Shown here in pieces: positions 1 through 7,958 of a DNA stretch of 64,000 nucleotides; position 1 is the first letter of the stretch; each line of letters opens with the position of its first letter. Source of the stretch: Roseicella sp. DB1501 (lineage in GTDB: Bacteria > Pseudomonadota > Alphaproteobacteria > Acetobacterales > Acetobacteraceae); the NCBI RefSeq assembly GCF_013112485.1, contig NZ_JABFHG010000008.1, positions 62,001 to 126,000 of the forward strand. Direction: 5' to 3'. Made by a program: the position numbers and the translations under genes. The notes beneath the pieces are model-generated. The model worked only from the letters and a program-made list of their open reading frames with translations, did no database searches and was not told where the DNA came from.

Positions 1-493
1 CCTCGGTGCCCGGCGTGGCGTAGACGGCGTAGTATTGCAGGCCGACGACCTTGGCGGAGCTGCCGACGTATTCGAGATGGGCGTCGGGGCCGTAGTTGAG
101 GAACTCGATGATGTCGCCCTGGCCGCCGGAGCCGAGGCCCTTGAAGCCGATGATGGTGTCGCTGCCCTTGTCGGCGGTCCAGGTCGTGTCGTTGGGGGCG
201 AAGCGGAAGACGTCGTGGCCGGTGCCGGCATAGAGCATGTCGTTGCCGCCGCCGCCGACGATGATGTCGCTGCCGGTGCCGCCGACGATGGTGTCGCTGC
301 CGAGGCCGCCTTCCATGTAGTTGTCGCCGATGCCGCCGTAGAGCTTGTCGTTGCCAGTGGCGCCGTAGAGGGTGTCGTTGCCGAGGCCGCCATGGACGGT
401 GTCGTTGCCGCCGAGACCGTTGATCTTCAGGTTCTCGCGGCTGGTGCTGTAGTTGAGCGTGTCGTTGCTGCTGGTGCCGAGGATGGTGGGCAT
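1..493 (-). CDS. RTX-type calcium-binding protein, N-terminal part (runs off the window)
   Basis: The reading frame starts with ATG at 493 and continues past base 1, so only 164 residues are seen. From about residue 27 to 90 there is a run of glycine/aspartate nonapeptides (GGNDTVHGG, LGNDTLYGA, TGNDKLYGG and so on), the hemolysin-type calcium-binding repeat that folds into a parallel beta roll when calcium is bound outside the cell. The following segment (DTIIGFKGLGSGGQGDIIEF) looks like the usual spacer after such repeats. There is no N-terminal signal peptide, as expected for type I secretion, whose signal would be C-terminal and outside the window. An AGGA ribosome site lies about 10 bases upstream. 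No transporter gene is visible here. Confidence 0.85.
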   Translation of the reverse strand, partial: MPTILGTSSNDTLNYSTSRENLKINGLGGNDTVHGGLGNDTLYGATGNDKLYGGIGDNYMEGGLGSDTIVGGTGSDIIVGGGGNDMLYAGTGHDVFRFAPNDTTWTADKGSDTIIGFKGLGSGGQGDIIEFLNYGPDAHLEYVGSSAKVVGLQYYAVYATPGTE

Positions 494-507
494 CTGAAAG
501 CGTCCTG

Positions 508-571
508 CTCACTTTTTAGTGTAGTGGCGTATCAATGTTTTTCAACCGGTGCGCAAGTGTCAAAAAGTGAG
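508..571. repeat. 10-bp inverted repeat bracketing the RTX promoter
   Basis: CTCACTTTTT at 508-517 and its exact complement AAAAAGTGAG at 562-571 flank the candidate -35/-10 pair of the RTX gene. Perfect 10-bp arms 44 bases apart suggest two half-operators bound by a regulator with looping, or chance in an AT-rich patch. No regulator gene is adjacent. Confidence 0.4.
518..545 (-). promoter_or_regulatory. Candidate promoter of the RTX gene
   Basis: Reading the minus strand, TTGAAA (545-540) and TACACT (523-518) are separated by 16 bases and lie 24 bases upstream of the ATG at 493. They match 5/6 and 4/6 of the sigma-70 consensus. This stretch is markedly more AT-rich than its surroundings. 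It is a consensus match only. Confidence 0.4.
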
Positions 572-619
572 ACTTGTGGGATTTTCGAATGGCTGCCCGC
601 TTCTGCCGCGACGGAGCGC

Positions 620-656
620 GATCCGGGCCGTCTCGCCGAGTGAGACGGCCCGGATC
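620..656. terminator. Stem-loop downstream of pcaG
   Basis: The 15-bp arms at 620-634 and 642-656 are perfectly complementary around a 7-base loop. The hairpin lies just past the pcaG stop (664) and before the RTX promoter, so it most likely ends the pcaHG transcript and insulates the RTX gene. No clear U tract follows on the minus strand, so termination may not be purely intrinsic. Confidence 0.6.
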
Positions 657-663
657 CTTTCCG

Positions 664-1260
664 CTATTCGACGAAGAAGGGCGTTTCCTCCTCGGCGCTC
701 CCGCGCAGACGGAGGTCGAGCTGGAAGATGCGCCGCCCCTCCGCCTCGCCGGTCGCGGCCGCGACCAGCCGCGCCCGCCTCGCCGGCGGCACCAGCGCCA
801 GCACCGGGTCCGCGGCGTTCGCCGCGGTGAAATCCGGGAAGAACAGCGTCGTGGCCAGGGGGCGCATCAGGCCGGAGGCCATGATCAGCAGGTTGATATG
901 CGGCGCCCGCGGCCCCGCCGGTTCCTCGAAGCCGCCGGGCAGGATGGTGCGGAATTCGTAGCGCCCCTCGGCATCGGTCCAGGCGCGCCCCCAGCCGCAG
1001 AAATCCGGATCGGCCCGCCTTGCCTCGGGATCGGCCGGATGGCGGAAGCGGCCGCCGGCATCCGCCTGCCAGGCCTCCAGGATGGCGTTGACGCAGGGCA
1101 CGCCGCCCTCGCGCAGCACCCGGCCGCGCAGCAGGATGGGCTCGCCGCGCCGCGTCGGCGGCGCCTCCGCCGTCAGCCGCGTCAGGTCGTTGTCGCCCTT
1201 CCGGAAGAAGGTCTGCGGGAAGAAGGGGCCGATGGTGTGCTGCGAGATCGGGATCGCCAC
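664..1260 (-). CDS. pcaG: Protocatechuate 3,4-dioxygenase, alpha subunit
   Basis: The alpha chain of the iron(III) intradiol dioxygenase that opens protocatechuate to 3-carboxy-cis,cis-muconate in the cytoplasm (beta-ketoadipate pathway). The 198-residue product has the family hallmarks HTIGPFFP near residue 8 and DPDFCGWGRAWTDAEGRYEFRT at about 84-105 (in two parts: DPDFCGWGRAW, TDAEGRYEFRT). The iron-ligand positions of the beta chain are replaced (F72, G110, N123; only H121 remains), as expected for the non-catalytic alpha subunit. The start is GTG at 1260, 17 bases after the pcaH stop, since no ATG fits the family N-terminus. It is the second gene of the pcaHG pair; no other pca gene is nearby. 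Confidence 0.93.
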   Translation of the reverse strand: MAIPISQHTIGPFFPQTFFRKGDNDLTRLTAEAPPTRRGEPILLRGRVLREGGVPCVNAILEAWQADAGGRFRHPADPEARRADPDFCGWGRAWTDAEGRYEFRTILPGGFEEPAGPRAPHINLLIMASGLMRPLATTLFFPDFTAANAADPVLALVPPARRARLVAAATGEAEGRRIFQLDLRLRGSAEEETPFFVE

Positions 1261-1277
1261 GGCGCCGCCTCCCCCCG

Positions 1278-2018
1278 TCACGGCTGCACCGGCGTCGCGG
1301 CGCGGCCGCGCAGCACGATGTCGTGGCGGTAGCCGAGCCAGCCGAGGCCGACCTCCTCCGGCGGGATCGGCCGCGCCACCAGCCGCTCCCGCGCCGCCGC
1401 ATCGGGCACCGACATGAAGATGCGGTCGAGCGGGTTCAGCGGGTCGCCGGGGAAGTACATCTGCGTCACCAGCCGCGACAGCGTCGCCGGGCCAAGCACC
1501 GAGAAATGCACATGCGGCGGCCGCCACCAGGCGCCCGGCGCCGGCACCGGATAGGCGCCCGGCCGGATGGTGTGGAAGCCGTAGCGCCCCTCCGCATCGG
1601 TGCGGATGCGGCCATTGCCGATGAAGTCCGGGTCGAGCGGCGCGTCGCGCTGGTCGTTCGGGTGGAAGTAGCGGCCGGCGGCGTTGGCCTGCCAGAGCTC
1701 GACCACCGCGCCCGGCACCGGCCGGCCATCCTCGTCGAGCACCCGCCCGCCGATATGGATGAGCTGTCCCTGCGCCATGCGGCCGGGCGCGAGGACGGCG
1801 AGGTTGTCGTCGCCGCAGGGCAGCTTGCGCCAGAGCTCGAGCGGCCCGGTCACCTCGGTCCGCATCGGCGGGCGGCGGATCGGCGGCTGCGCCGGCGTAT
1901 GGGTGAAGGTGTTGCCATAGCCCGGGATCGGCACCGCCGGCTCCACCCCCTCCGGCCAGGCGGCGAAACGGCGCGGCGCCTCGGCCACCATCGGGCCGTT
2001 CGGTCCAGCATCCTCCAT
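1278..2018 (-). CDS. pcaH: Protocatechuate 3,4-dioxygenase, beta subunit
   Basis: The catalytic chain of protocatechuate 3,4-dioxygenase, 246 residues. All four iron(III) ligands are in place with the known spacing: Y117 (GRYFHP), Y156 (GAYP), H169 and H171 (PPHVHFS). The conserved DPDFIGNGRIRTDAEGRY stretch and the C-terminal TQMYFPGDPL are present. The ATG at 2018 follows a GGGAGG ribosome site. It is transcribed with pcaG and diverges from the hydrolase-fold gene at 2091 across a 72-base gap, which must hold both promoters. The regulator (PcaQ or PcaR type) is not in view. Confidence 0.95.
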   Translation of the reverse strand: MEDAGPNGPMVAEAPRRFAAWPEGVEPAVPIPGYGNTFTHTPAQPPIRRPPMRTEVTGPLELWRKLPCGDDNLAVLAPGRMAQGQLIHIGGRVLDEDGRPVPGAVVELWQANAAGRYFHPNDQRDAPLDPDFIGNGRIRTDAEGRYGFHTIRPGAYPVPAPGAWWRPPHVHFSVLGPATLSRLVTQMYFPGDPLNPLDRIFMSVPDAAARERLVARPIPPEEVGLGWLGYRHDIVLRGRAATPVQP

Positions 2019-2090
2019 GGCGTCGACCTCCCTTTCCCGCCACCCTATCGCGGATCCGGCGGCGGCACAGCAGCGAGGGAGGGGGACGCC

Positions 2091-2864
2091 ATGGAGGTCC
2101 ATGCGGTGCAGCACGGGGAGGCCCGCATCGCCTATGCCGCGACGGGCGCCGGCCCGGCGGTGCTGCTCCTCGCCTCCCTCGGCCGCGGCGCCGAGGATTT
2201 CGCCGGGGTGGCGCCCCGCATCGCCGCCGCCGGCTTCCGCGTGCTCTGCCCGGAGCCACGCGGCATCGGCGGCTCGGCCGGGCCGATGACCGGGCTGACG
2301 CTCTACGACCTCGCCGAGGATGCCGCTGCCGTGCTGGCGGCCGAGACCGCGGCGCCAGCCCTCGTCGCCGGGCATGCCTTCGGCAATTGGGTGGCGCGGG
2401 CGCTCTCCGCCCGGCAGCCGGAGCGGGTGCGGGGCGTCGCGCTGCTCGCCGCCTCCATCGCCGCCAATACCGATCCGGCGATCCGCGCCACCATCGATGG
2501 CAGCTTCGACCCGGCGCTGAGCGAGGCGGAGCGGCTGGCGCATCTGCAGCGCGGCTATTTCGCGCCCCGCCATGACGCGCGGGTCTGGCTCGCCGGCTGG
2601 CATCCGCCGGTCGCCCGCATGCAGCGCGCCGCGACGGCGGCGACGGACGACCGCTGGCGCCGCGTCGCCGAGCGGCACCCGACGCTCTATGTCGCGGCGG
2701 CCGAGGATGTCATTGCCCCCGTGCCGACCGAGGCCGAGCTGCGCGCGGCGCTCGGCCCGCGCGTCAGCCTCGCCGTCATCCCCGATTGCGGCCATGCGCT
2801 GCTGCCCGAGCAGCCGGCGGCCACCGCCGCGGCGGTGATCGGCTTCGCGCGCGATTTGGGCTAG
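2091..2864 (+). CDS. Alpha/beta hydrolase-fold protein with Ala at the nucleophile position
   Basis: A 257-residue single-domain alpha/beta-hydrolase. The N-terminal strand region (GPAVLLLASLGRG), the acid loop (AAAEDVIAPVP, Asp near 208) and the catalytic-His loop (IPDCGHALLPEQ) are recognisable. The nucleophile elbow reads G-H-A-F-G at 94-98, so the usual Ser is Ala96; the bases gcc are unambiguous. The protein may therefore be a non-hydrolytic member, for example one that uses the His/Asp pair, or it may be inactive. It diverges from pcaHG, where a 3-oxoadipate enol-lactonase (PcaD, same fold) would be expected; with the nucleophile lost it cannot simply be called PcaD. A GAGGGAGGGGG ribosome site precedes the ATG. 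Confidence 0.85.
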   Translation: MEVHAVQHGEARIAYAATGAGPAVLLLASLGRGAEDFAGVAPRIAAAGFRVLCPEPRGIGGSAGPMTGLTLYDLAEDAAAVLAAETAAPALVAGHAFGNWVARALSARQPERVRGVALLAASIAANTDPAIRATIDGSFDPALSEAERLAHLQRGYFAPRHDARVWLAGWHPPVARMQRAATAATDDRWRRVAERHPTLYVAAAEDVIAPVPTEAELRAALGPRVSLAVIPDCGHALLPEQPAATAAAVIGFARDLG

Positions 2865-2871
2865 TGCCAAC

Positions 2872-2915
2872 GGACCGGTCGCCTGCCCGGTCCGAGGCCC
2901 CCGAACGGGGCCCGC
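2872..2915. repeat. Left copy of a 44-bp imperfect inverted repeat flanking the helicase gene
   Basis: This segment, in the gap between two convergent genes, matches the reverse complement of 4865-4907 at 38 of 44 aligned positions with one gap (hand alignment). It also folds by itself into two hairpins (GGACCGG/CCGGTCC at 2872-2893 and GGCCCC/GGGGCC at 2896-2912), so it may act as a bidirectional terminator. Confidence 0.7.
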
Positions 2916-2975
2916 GACTTATGCCGCGAAGGCCCAGGCAAAGCGGAGGTTTGCGCCCATGGCCTAAGGGCGCGG

Positions 2976-4787
2976 TCAGCGCCCCGTGTTGAAGTCGAAG
3001 CGGCGCTGCCGCACCGTCCAGCCATAGCGCGGATCGCCCGCGAGCAGGTGCAGGTGTTCGCCGATGCGGTTGCGCTCCAGCCAGGCGAGCGTCGCCTCCA
3101 GCTCGGCGAGCGACATCTCCGCCCGCCCCTTGCCCATCACCCGCTTCAGCGCCGCCGCATAGGCATGGTGCGCGCCGGCCCGGCGTGGCACCTGCATCGC
3201 CCCCTCATCCTCCAGCACCTGCGCCGCCACCGCCTGGCTGATGCGGAAGCGCAGCTCCCGCTCCCGCGCCGAGGGCGGCACCGCCGGCGCCGCGCCCTCC
3301 GGATCGGGCCGCGCGGCGGCGAATTCCGGCCCCGGCGCCAGCCGGTGCCAGTGCAGCGCGGTGGCGTTGGAGGCGAGCGGGATGATCGGCGGCTCCTGCG
3401 CGAATTCCGGCCCGATCGGCAGCTCCCCCTGCCGCCGCCGCACCTTCTCCCGCGCCAGCGTGCCCTGCTCGCGCTCGATCCGCTCGCGGAAGCGGCGGAA
3501 CAGCAGGTCGTCCGGATGCAGCACCACGGCGCGCTGGCTCTCATAGGGGCCGGCGGCGAAATCGACCCGCGTCGCGCGGGCGATCATCTGCTCCAGCCAG
3601 GCGCGGGAGCGGATATGCGTCAGCGCCGCGCAGACCGCGACGCTCGGCGCATCCAGACCCTCATAGGCCATGGCGACGGTGACCAGCACGGAGGGCTCCG
3701 GCCGCAGCCGGAAGGCGGCCAGCACCTCCTGCGCGTCGCGCTCGTCGGAGGTGGCGATGCGCGCCGTGCTCTCCGCCTGGTCGCGCGGCAGCCAGGCGCG
3801 CAGCCAATCGAGGTAGCGCCGGGCATTCTCCTGGTCCGGCGCCACCACCAGCAGCTTGCCGAGACCCATCCCCGTCTCGCCGGGCGGCAGGCCGAGCCGG
3901 GCGCGCCGCTCCGCCCTGAGGTCGCGCGTCGCGGCGAAGGCGCGGCGCAGCAGGTCGCGCGCGAAGCCGGTCCGCAGCGCGGTGAAGAGGGCGGCGCGGC
4001 CGGTCTCGGGCGGACCGGAGACCGGGTGTGGGCCGGTGCGGCGGCGCTCCTCGTCCAGCCATTCCGCCTCGCCGTCGAGCGCCCCGAAATCGACCGGCAG
4101 CACCGCCTTCTCGGCCAGGGCCTGGGCGCGGCTGTAGCCGATGACGGCGAAGCCCGGCGCGGCGAGGTCGACCTCGCGCGTCTTCGCCCGCCCGCCTCCC
4201 CTGCCCCCTGGCCCCTTGCGATAGGGCAGCCAGAGGATCGGCCGCCCATCCGCGCGCTCCAGCGTGCCGGAGAGCAGCAGCCGCACCGCCGCCGTCTCGA
4301 GCAGCGGCAGGATGGCGCGCGACCAGGCGGCCTCCTCCGGCGCGTTGGGGTCGGCCTCGGCCGGCAGGTGGTGCACCTCGTCGACGACGAGCAGCGTGCG
4401 ATGCCGCCGCATCTCCCCCAGATGCAGCGCCGGCGCCGCCGCGACGCCCTGATAGGTGGTGATCCAGCCCTGCAGCCCGCGGCAGGGATCGGGCGCGTTC
4501 TCCGCCGCCCGCACCGAGACGGCATGGCCGAGCGCCGCCTGCCAGGCCGGGTCGGCGAAGGCCTCCTCCGCCTGCAGCCGCAGGCTGTCGCGCGGCACGA
4601 TCCAGCAGACCCGCTCGACGATCCCGGCCGCCATCAGCCGCGCCGCGGCGATCACCGGCAGCAGGCTCTTGCCGCCGCCCGGCGTCACCGCGGCCAGGAT
4701 GTCGGCGATGCCGGTCTCGCCGCGCGCGATCGCCTCCACCACGCCGGCGAGGAGCTGCTGGTGGCTGCGGAGGGCGCGCTGCATCAC
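2976..4787 (-). CDS. Superfamily 2 DEAD/DEAH-box helicase
   Basis: A 603-residue ATP-dependent nucleic-acid translocase or helicase. Motif I is TPGGGKS (35-41), motif II DEVH (136-139), motif III LSGT (172-175), and the second RecA lobe ends with QMIARATRVD (motif VI, near 395-405) whose arginine would reach the ATP. The C-terminal 180 residues match no domain I recognise. Start is GTG 4787 or the next codon, ATG 4784, behind AGGGG. No nuclease, methylase or DNA-repair partner is adjacent: both neighbours are metabolic, and the gene sits between 44-bp inverted repeats. The substrate (DNA or RNA) and role are unknown. Confidence 0.85.
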   Translation of the reverse strand: MMQRALRSHQQLLAGVVEAIARGETGIADILAAVTPGGGKSLLPVIAAARLMAAGIVERVCWIVPRDSLRLQAEEAFADPAWQAALGHAVSVRAAENAPDPCRGLQGWITTYQGVAAAPALHLGEMRRHRTLLVVDEVHHLPAEADPNAPEEAAWSRAILPLLETAAVRLLLSGTLERADGRPILWLPYRKGPGGRGGGRAKTREVDLAAPGFAVIGYSRAQALAEKAVLPVDFGALDGEAEWLDEERRRTGPHPVSGPPETGRAALFTALRTGFARDLLRRAFAATRDLRAERRARLGLPPGETGMGLGKLLVVAPDQENARRYLDWLRAWLPRDQAESTARIATSDERDAQEVLAAFRLRPEPSVLVTVAMAYEGLDAPSVAVCAALTHIRSRAWLEQMIARATRVDFAAGPYESQRAVVLHPDDLLFRRFRERIEREQGTLAREKVRRRQGELPIGPEFAQEPPIIPLASNATALHWHRLAPGPEFAAARPDPEGAAPAVPPSARERELRFRISQAVAAQVLEDEGAMQVPRRAGAHHAYAAALKRVMGKGRAEMSLAELEATLAWLERNRIGEHLHLLAGDPRYGWTVRQRRFDFNTGR

Positions 4788-4864
4788 ATCAACGGCCCCT
4801 CGGACGCCGGGCGCGAATCTCCGGTTCGTCTGGCTTCGCCGCGTCGCGCCTCACGGCGCGACCG

Positions 4865-4907
4865 GCGGGCCCCGTTCGGAGCCCCGGGCCGGTCATGCGA
4901 CCGGTCC
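4865..4907. repeat. Right copy of the inverted repeat flanking the helicase gene
   Basis: The reverse complement of this segment matches 2872-2915 over almost its whole length (both begin GGACCGGTCGC and end GAACGGGGCCCGC). It lies in the 262-base gap between the helicase start and the dehydrogenase at 5050; nothing else was recognised in that gap apart from the ribosome site of the dehydrogenase. Confidence 0.7.
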
Positions 4908-5049
4908 GCCAGCATCGCCGCGCTCAATCACTGCACTCACCCCTGGGCAACGCGGCAGGAGCGAAACGGATTCCTGGGGCCGGTGCCTTTCCGCCCCCGG
5001 AGGCAGGGGATACAAGGGGCCAAACCCGTCCCAGCGAGGAAACCGTCCC

Positions 5050-6102
5050 GTGCCCGATCCGCGCCGCTTCAGAGTCGGCTACCTGTCGCATGTGCCGCAC
5101 CCATCCTTCCTTGAGACGGCGGCGCTGCACCCGGAGCTGGAGGTGGTCCGCATCCCGCTCGACCAGCCCGAATCGGCCGTGCTCGACGCGCTTCGGGGGG
5201 TGGATGCCTACTACGTCATGGCCTCGCGTGACGAGCTTCCGAAGCCCTTCCATGTCAACGCCGCCCTGCTGCGGCAGCTTCCCGACCTGCTGATGGTGGG
5301 CAGCACCGGCGCCGGTTACGACACCGTCGATCCCGGCGCCTGCACCGAGGCCGGCGTGCTGCTGGTGAACCAGGCCGGCGGCAATGCCGAGGGCGTCGCC
5401 GAGCATGCCGTCGGCATGATGCTCTCGCTGCTCAAGCGCATGCCCGAGGCCGGGGCGGCGATGCGGGCCGGCCGGGCGCGGGACCGCAGCGCGCTGATGG
5501 GGCGCGAGCTGCGCGGCCGCACCGTCGGGCTGGTCGGCATCGGCAATGTCGGCACCCGCGTCGCCGAGATCGTGCGGCTCGGCTTCTCCTGCCCGGTGCT
5601 GGCCTGCGACCCCTATCTGGACGATGCGACCATCGCCGCCCGCGGCGCCCGCAAGGTGGAGATGCCGGAGCTGCTGGCCGAGAGCGACGTGGTCAGCCTG
5701 CACCTGCCGCTCTCGCCCGAGAGCCGCAACCTGCTGAACGGCGAGAGCTTCGCCCGCATGAAGCCGGGCGCGATCTTCGTCACCACCGCCCGCGGCAACA
5801 TCCATGACGAGCCGGCGCTGCACGCGGCGCTGCGCAGCGGCCACCTGGCCGGCGCCGGCCTCGATGTCTGGGAGCAGGAGCCGCCGCCGCCCGAGCATCC
5901 GCTGCTGCACATGGCGAATGTCATCGTCACCCAGCACACGGCGGGCGTGACGCATGAGAGCCGGGCCAACATCACCCGCATCGCGGCGCTGGCCTTCGCC
6001 GATGCGGCGAAGGGGCTGATGCCGCCGCGCATCATCAACCCCGCCGTCGCGCCGCGCTTCGCCGAGCGCTATGCGGCGAAGCTCGGGCGACGCATCGCGT
6101 AG
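5050..6102 (+). CDS. D-isomer-specific 2-hydroxyacid dehydrogenase
   Basis: A 350-residue NAD(P)-dependent oxidoreductase that interconverts 2-hydroxy and 2-keto acids. The nucleotide-binding glycine loop GLVGIGNVGTRVAEI lies near 158-172. The catalytic triad can be read as Arg in TTARGNIHDE, Glu in WEQEPPPPEH and His in TQHTAGVTHES. The start is GTG at 5050 because a GAGGA ribosome site stands 9 bases upstream and no ATG fits the family N-terminus. It lies 94 bases upstream of the hydantoinase cluster on the same strand, with a stem-loop between, so co-transcription is uncertain. The specific substrate cannot be told. Confidence 0.88.
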   Translation: MPDPRRFRVGYLSHVPHPSFLETAALHPELEVVRIPLDQPESAVLDALRGVDAYYVMASRDELPKPFHVNAALLRQLPDLLMVGSTGAGYDTVDPGACTEAGVLLVNQAGGNAEGVAEHAVGMMLSLLKRMPEAGAAMRAGRARDRSALMGRELRGRTVGLVGIGNVGTRVAEIVRLGFSCPVLACDPYLDDATIAARGARKVEMPELLAESDVVSLHLPLSPESRNLLNGESFARMKPGAIFVTTARGNIHDEPALHAALRSGHLAGAGLDVWEQEPPPPEHPLLHMANVIVTQHTAGVTHESRANITRIAALAFADAAKGLMPPRIINPAVAPRFAERYAAKLGRRIA

Positions 6103-6120
6103 GCTTCCCCACGGCGTCGC

Positions 6121-6167
6121 TGCGCGGGGCGGGCGCCGCGTCTTGCACCGCCCCGCCCGCCGGCGCA
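6121..6167 (+). terminator. GC-rich stem-loop after the 2-hydroxyacid dehydrogenase
   Basis: The arms beginning TGCGC at 6121 and ending GCGCA at 6167 pair over about 14 bases with one or two mismatches. The loop lies 18 bases past the stop at 6102 and before the ATG at 6197. There is no T run, so it may attenuate rather than stop transcription. Confidence 0.45.
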
Positions 6168-6196
6168 GCATCGCCACGCAGCCGGGGGACGGGGCG

Positions 6197-7624
6197 ATGG
6201 TGGATCTGGTCGTCAGCGGGGATTGCGTGGTCACGCCGCATGCGGTGGGGCCGGCCGATGTGGCGATCGCCGGCGGCAAGGTGGTGGCCGTCGCGGCGCG
6301 CGGCGCCTTCCCGCTCGCCGCCGGCACGCGGCGGGTGGACGCCGCCGGCAAGATCGTCATGCCCGGCGGCATTGACCCGCACACCCATTGCCTCTGGCCG
6401 ATGCCGGTGCCGGACGGCCCGACCCTTTTCACCCAAGGCCCCTCCGTCGTCGGCAAGGCGGCGCTGTTCGGCGGCACCACCACGCTGATCGACTTCACCC
6501 GCTGGACGCATGGCGAGACGGTGCAATCCGCCATCGAGGCGCGCATGGCCGCCTGGCGCGGGGATGGCTGCCCCTGCGACTGGGCGCTGCACACCATGGT
6601 GGAGGGCGACCTGCCGCCCGAGCTGCCGGCGCAGCTCGGCGAGGCGATCGAGGCCGGGCACGCCACGGTCAAGATCTTCACCACCGACATCACCCCGAGC
6701 CGCAAGGGCCGGATGGTGGATTTCGGCGATATCTGGGAAGTCTTCCAGGTGCTGTCCCGCAAGGGCGGCCTCGGCGTCATCCATGCCGAGGACAACGACA
6801 TCGTCATGCACATGTATGCCAGGCTGTTCCGCGAGAACCGCGCCAGCTTCGAGAACATGGCGGAGGTACACAACACCCTCTCGGAGGACCTCTCCTTCCG
6901 CCGCGTCATCCGCCTCGCCGAGCATGTCCCCGGCACGGCGCTCTACATGATGCATGTCTCGGCCGGGAACGGCGTGCGGGCGATCCGCGAGGCGCGCTCC
7001 CGCGGCCTGCCCATCTATGGCGAGAGCCTGCACCAGTACATGCTCTACACGCAGGAGGACTACAAGCGTCCCAACGGGCAGGTCTACCACACTTATCCGT
7101 CGCTGAAGTCGCAGGCGGACCAGGACGAGCTCTGGCGCGGCGCGCTCGACGGCACCATCGGCTGCGTCGCGACCGACGAGCTTTGCTGCTCCCTCTCGGT
7201 GAAGACCCAGGGCAAGCGCATCGACGACACCACCGGCGGCAATTCCGGCGTCGAGCCGCGCGTCGCGCTGATGTATTCCGAGATGATGAAGCGCGGCTTC
7301 ACGCTCCGGCAGTTCGTCGACCGCGTCTCGACCAATGCCGCGCGCATCATGGGCCTCTATCCGCGCAAGGGCGCCATCGCGCCGGGCTCGGATGCCGATC
7401 TCTGCATCCTCGATCCGGCGCTGCGCCGCACCGTGCGGGCCGAGGCGATGCATGAGAGCGACTACTCGCCCTGGGAGGGGCGCGAGGTCGCCGCCTGGCC
7501 GGCCATGACCATCCTGCGCGGCAAGGTGGTGGTCGAGGGCGATCGCTGGTGCGGCGAGGATCGCGGCGGCGAATGGCTGCCGCGGAAGGTGCCGGAGGAG
7601 ATCCGCCGCGCCCCAGCCTTGTGA
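6197..7624 (+). CDS. Hydantoinase / dihydropyrimidinase-family amidohydrolase
   Basis: A 475-residue cytosolic metal-dependent cyclic amidase that opens hydantoin or dihydropyrimidine-type rings. All binuclear-site ligands are visible: H62 and H64 (GIDPHTH), K159 (ATVKIF, the lysine carbamylated in this family), H196 (VIHAEDN), H253 (MMHVSAGN) and D327 (VATDE). The length is typical. The ATG at 6197 follows GGGGGACGGGG and fits the usual N-terminus (MVDLVVSGDCVVTP). Its stop overlaps the GTG of the next gene by 4 bases, and a COG0523 GTPase follows, so the three are probably co-translated. The substrate ring is not determinable. Confidence 0.9.
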   Translation: MVDLVVSGDCVVTPHAVGPADVAIAGGKVVAVAARGAFPLAAGTRRVDAAGKIVMPGGIDPHTHCLWPMPVPDGPTLFTQGPSVVGKAALFGGTTTLIDFTRWTHGETVQSAIEARMAAWRGDGCPCDWALHTMVEGDLPPELPAQLGEAIEAGHATVKIFTTDITPSRKGRMVDFGDIWEVFQVLSRKGGLGVIHAEDNDIVMHMYARLFRENRASFENMAEVHNTLSEDLSFRRVIRLAEHVPGTALYMMHVSAGNGVRAIREARSRGLPIYGESLHQYMLYTQEDYKRPNGQVYHTYPSLKSQADQDELWRGALDGTIGCVATDELCCSLSVKTQGKRIDDTTGGNSGVEPRVALMYSEMMKRGFTLRQFVDRVSTNAARIMGLYPRKGAIAPGSDADLCILDPALRRTVRAEAMHESDYSPWEGREVAAWPAMTILRGKVVVEGDRWCGEDRGGEWLPRKVPEEIRRAPAL

Positions 7625-7950
7625 CGCGACCTGCCGACCCTGGCGCCGTGGCCGCGCCCTCCCCGCCCGAGCTGCGCGACCTCCTCGCCGATGCGCTGGC
7701 GCTCTGGGAGGTCGAGGGGCGGGTGCGGATCGAGGCGGACGGCCTCCGCCTCGGCCCGGCGCTGCGCGTGACGCCGGCGCTCCCCGCCGAGCATCCGGTG
7801 CGCTGGTGGGTGGAGCGCCCCGGGATGCAGGGGAAGGGCCAACGGCGCCCCTGCACCTCCGTCCTCGGCCTGCTGCGGACGCTGCGCAACGCCCTCGGCG
7901 CCGAGACCGGCGAGGCGCGCCGCCTGCGCGTGGCGCGGCCCGAGGGGTGA
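7621..7950 (+). CDS. Small uncharacterised protein coupled to the hydantoinase
   Basis: A 109-residue protein I do not recognise. It starts at GTG 7621, overlapping the hydantoinase stop by 4 bases (GTGA), the usual sign of translational coupling. The N-terminal half reads as a short helix plus strands (ELRDLLADALALWEVEGRVRIEADGLRLG) in mixed composition (no stretch over 20 was needed to see ELRDLLADALALWEVEG); the C-terminal part is basic and carries WWVERPGMQGK and a single Cys. No signal peptide or membrane segment. Its place between a metalloenzyme and a metallochaperone-type GTPase suggests an accessory or subunit role, which is inference. Confidence 0.7.
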   Translation: MTRPADPGAVAAPSPPELRDLLADALALWEVEGRVRIEADGLRLGPALRVTPALPAEHPVRWWVERPGMQGKGQRRPCTSVLGLLRTLRNALGAETGEARRLRVARPEG

Positions 7951-7958
7951 GGACCGGC

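Noticed and set aside
225-460. Short direct repeats at the left edge
   Set aside because: They encode the RTX nonapeptides and follow the reading frame; not a separate element.
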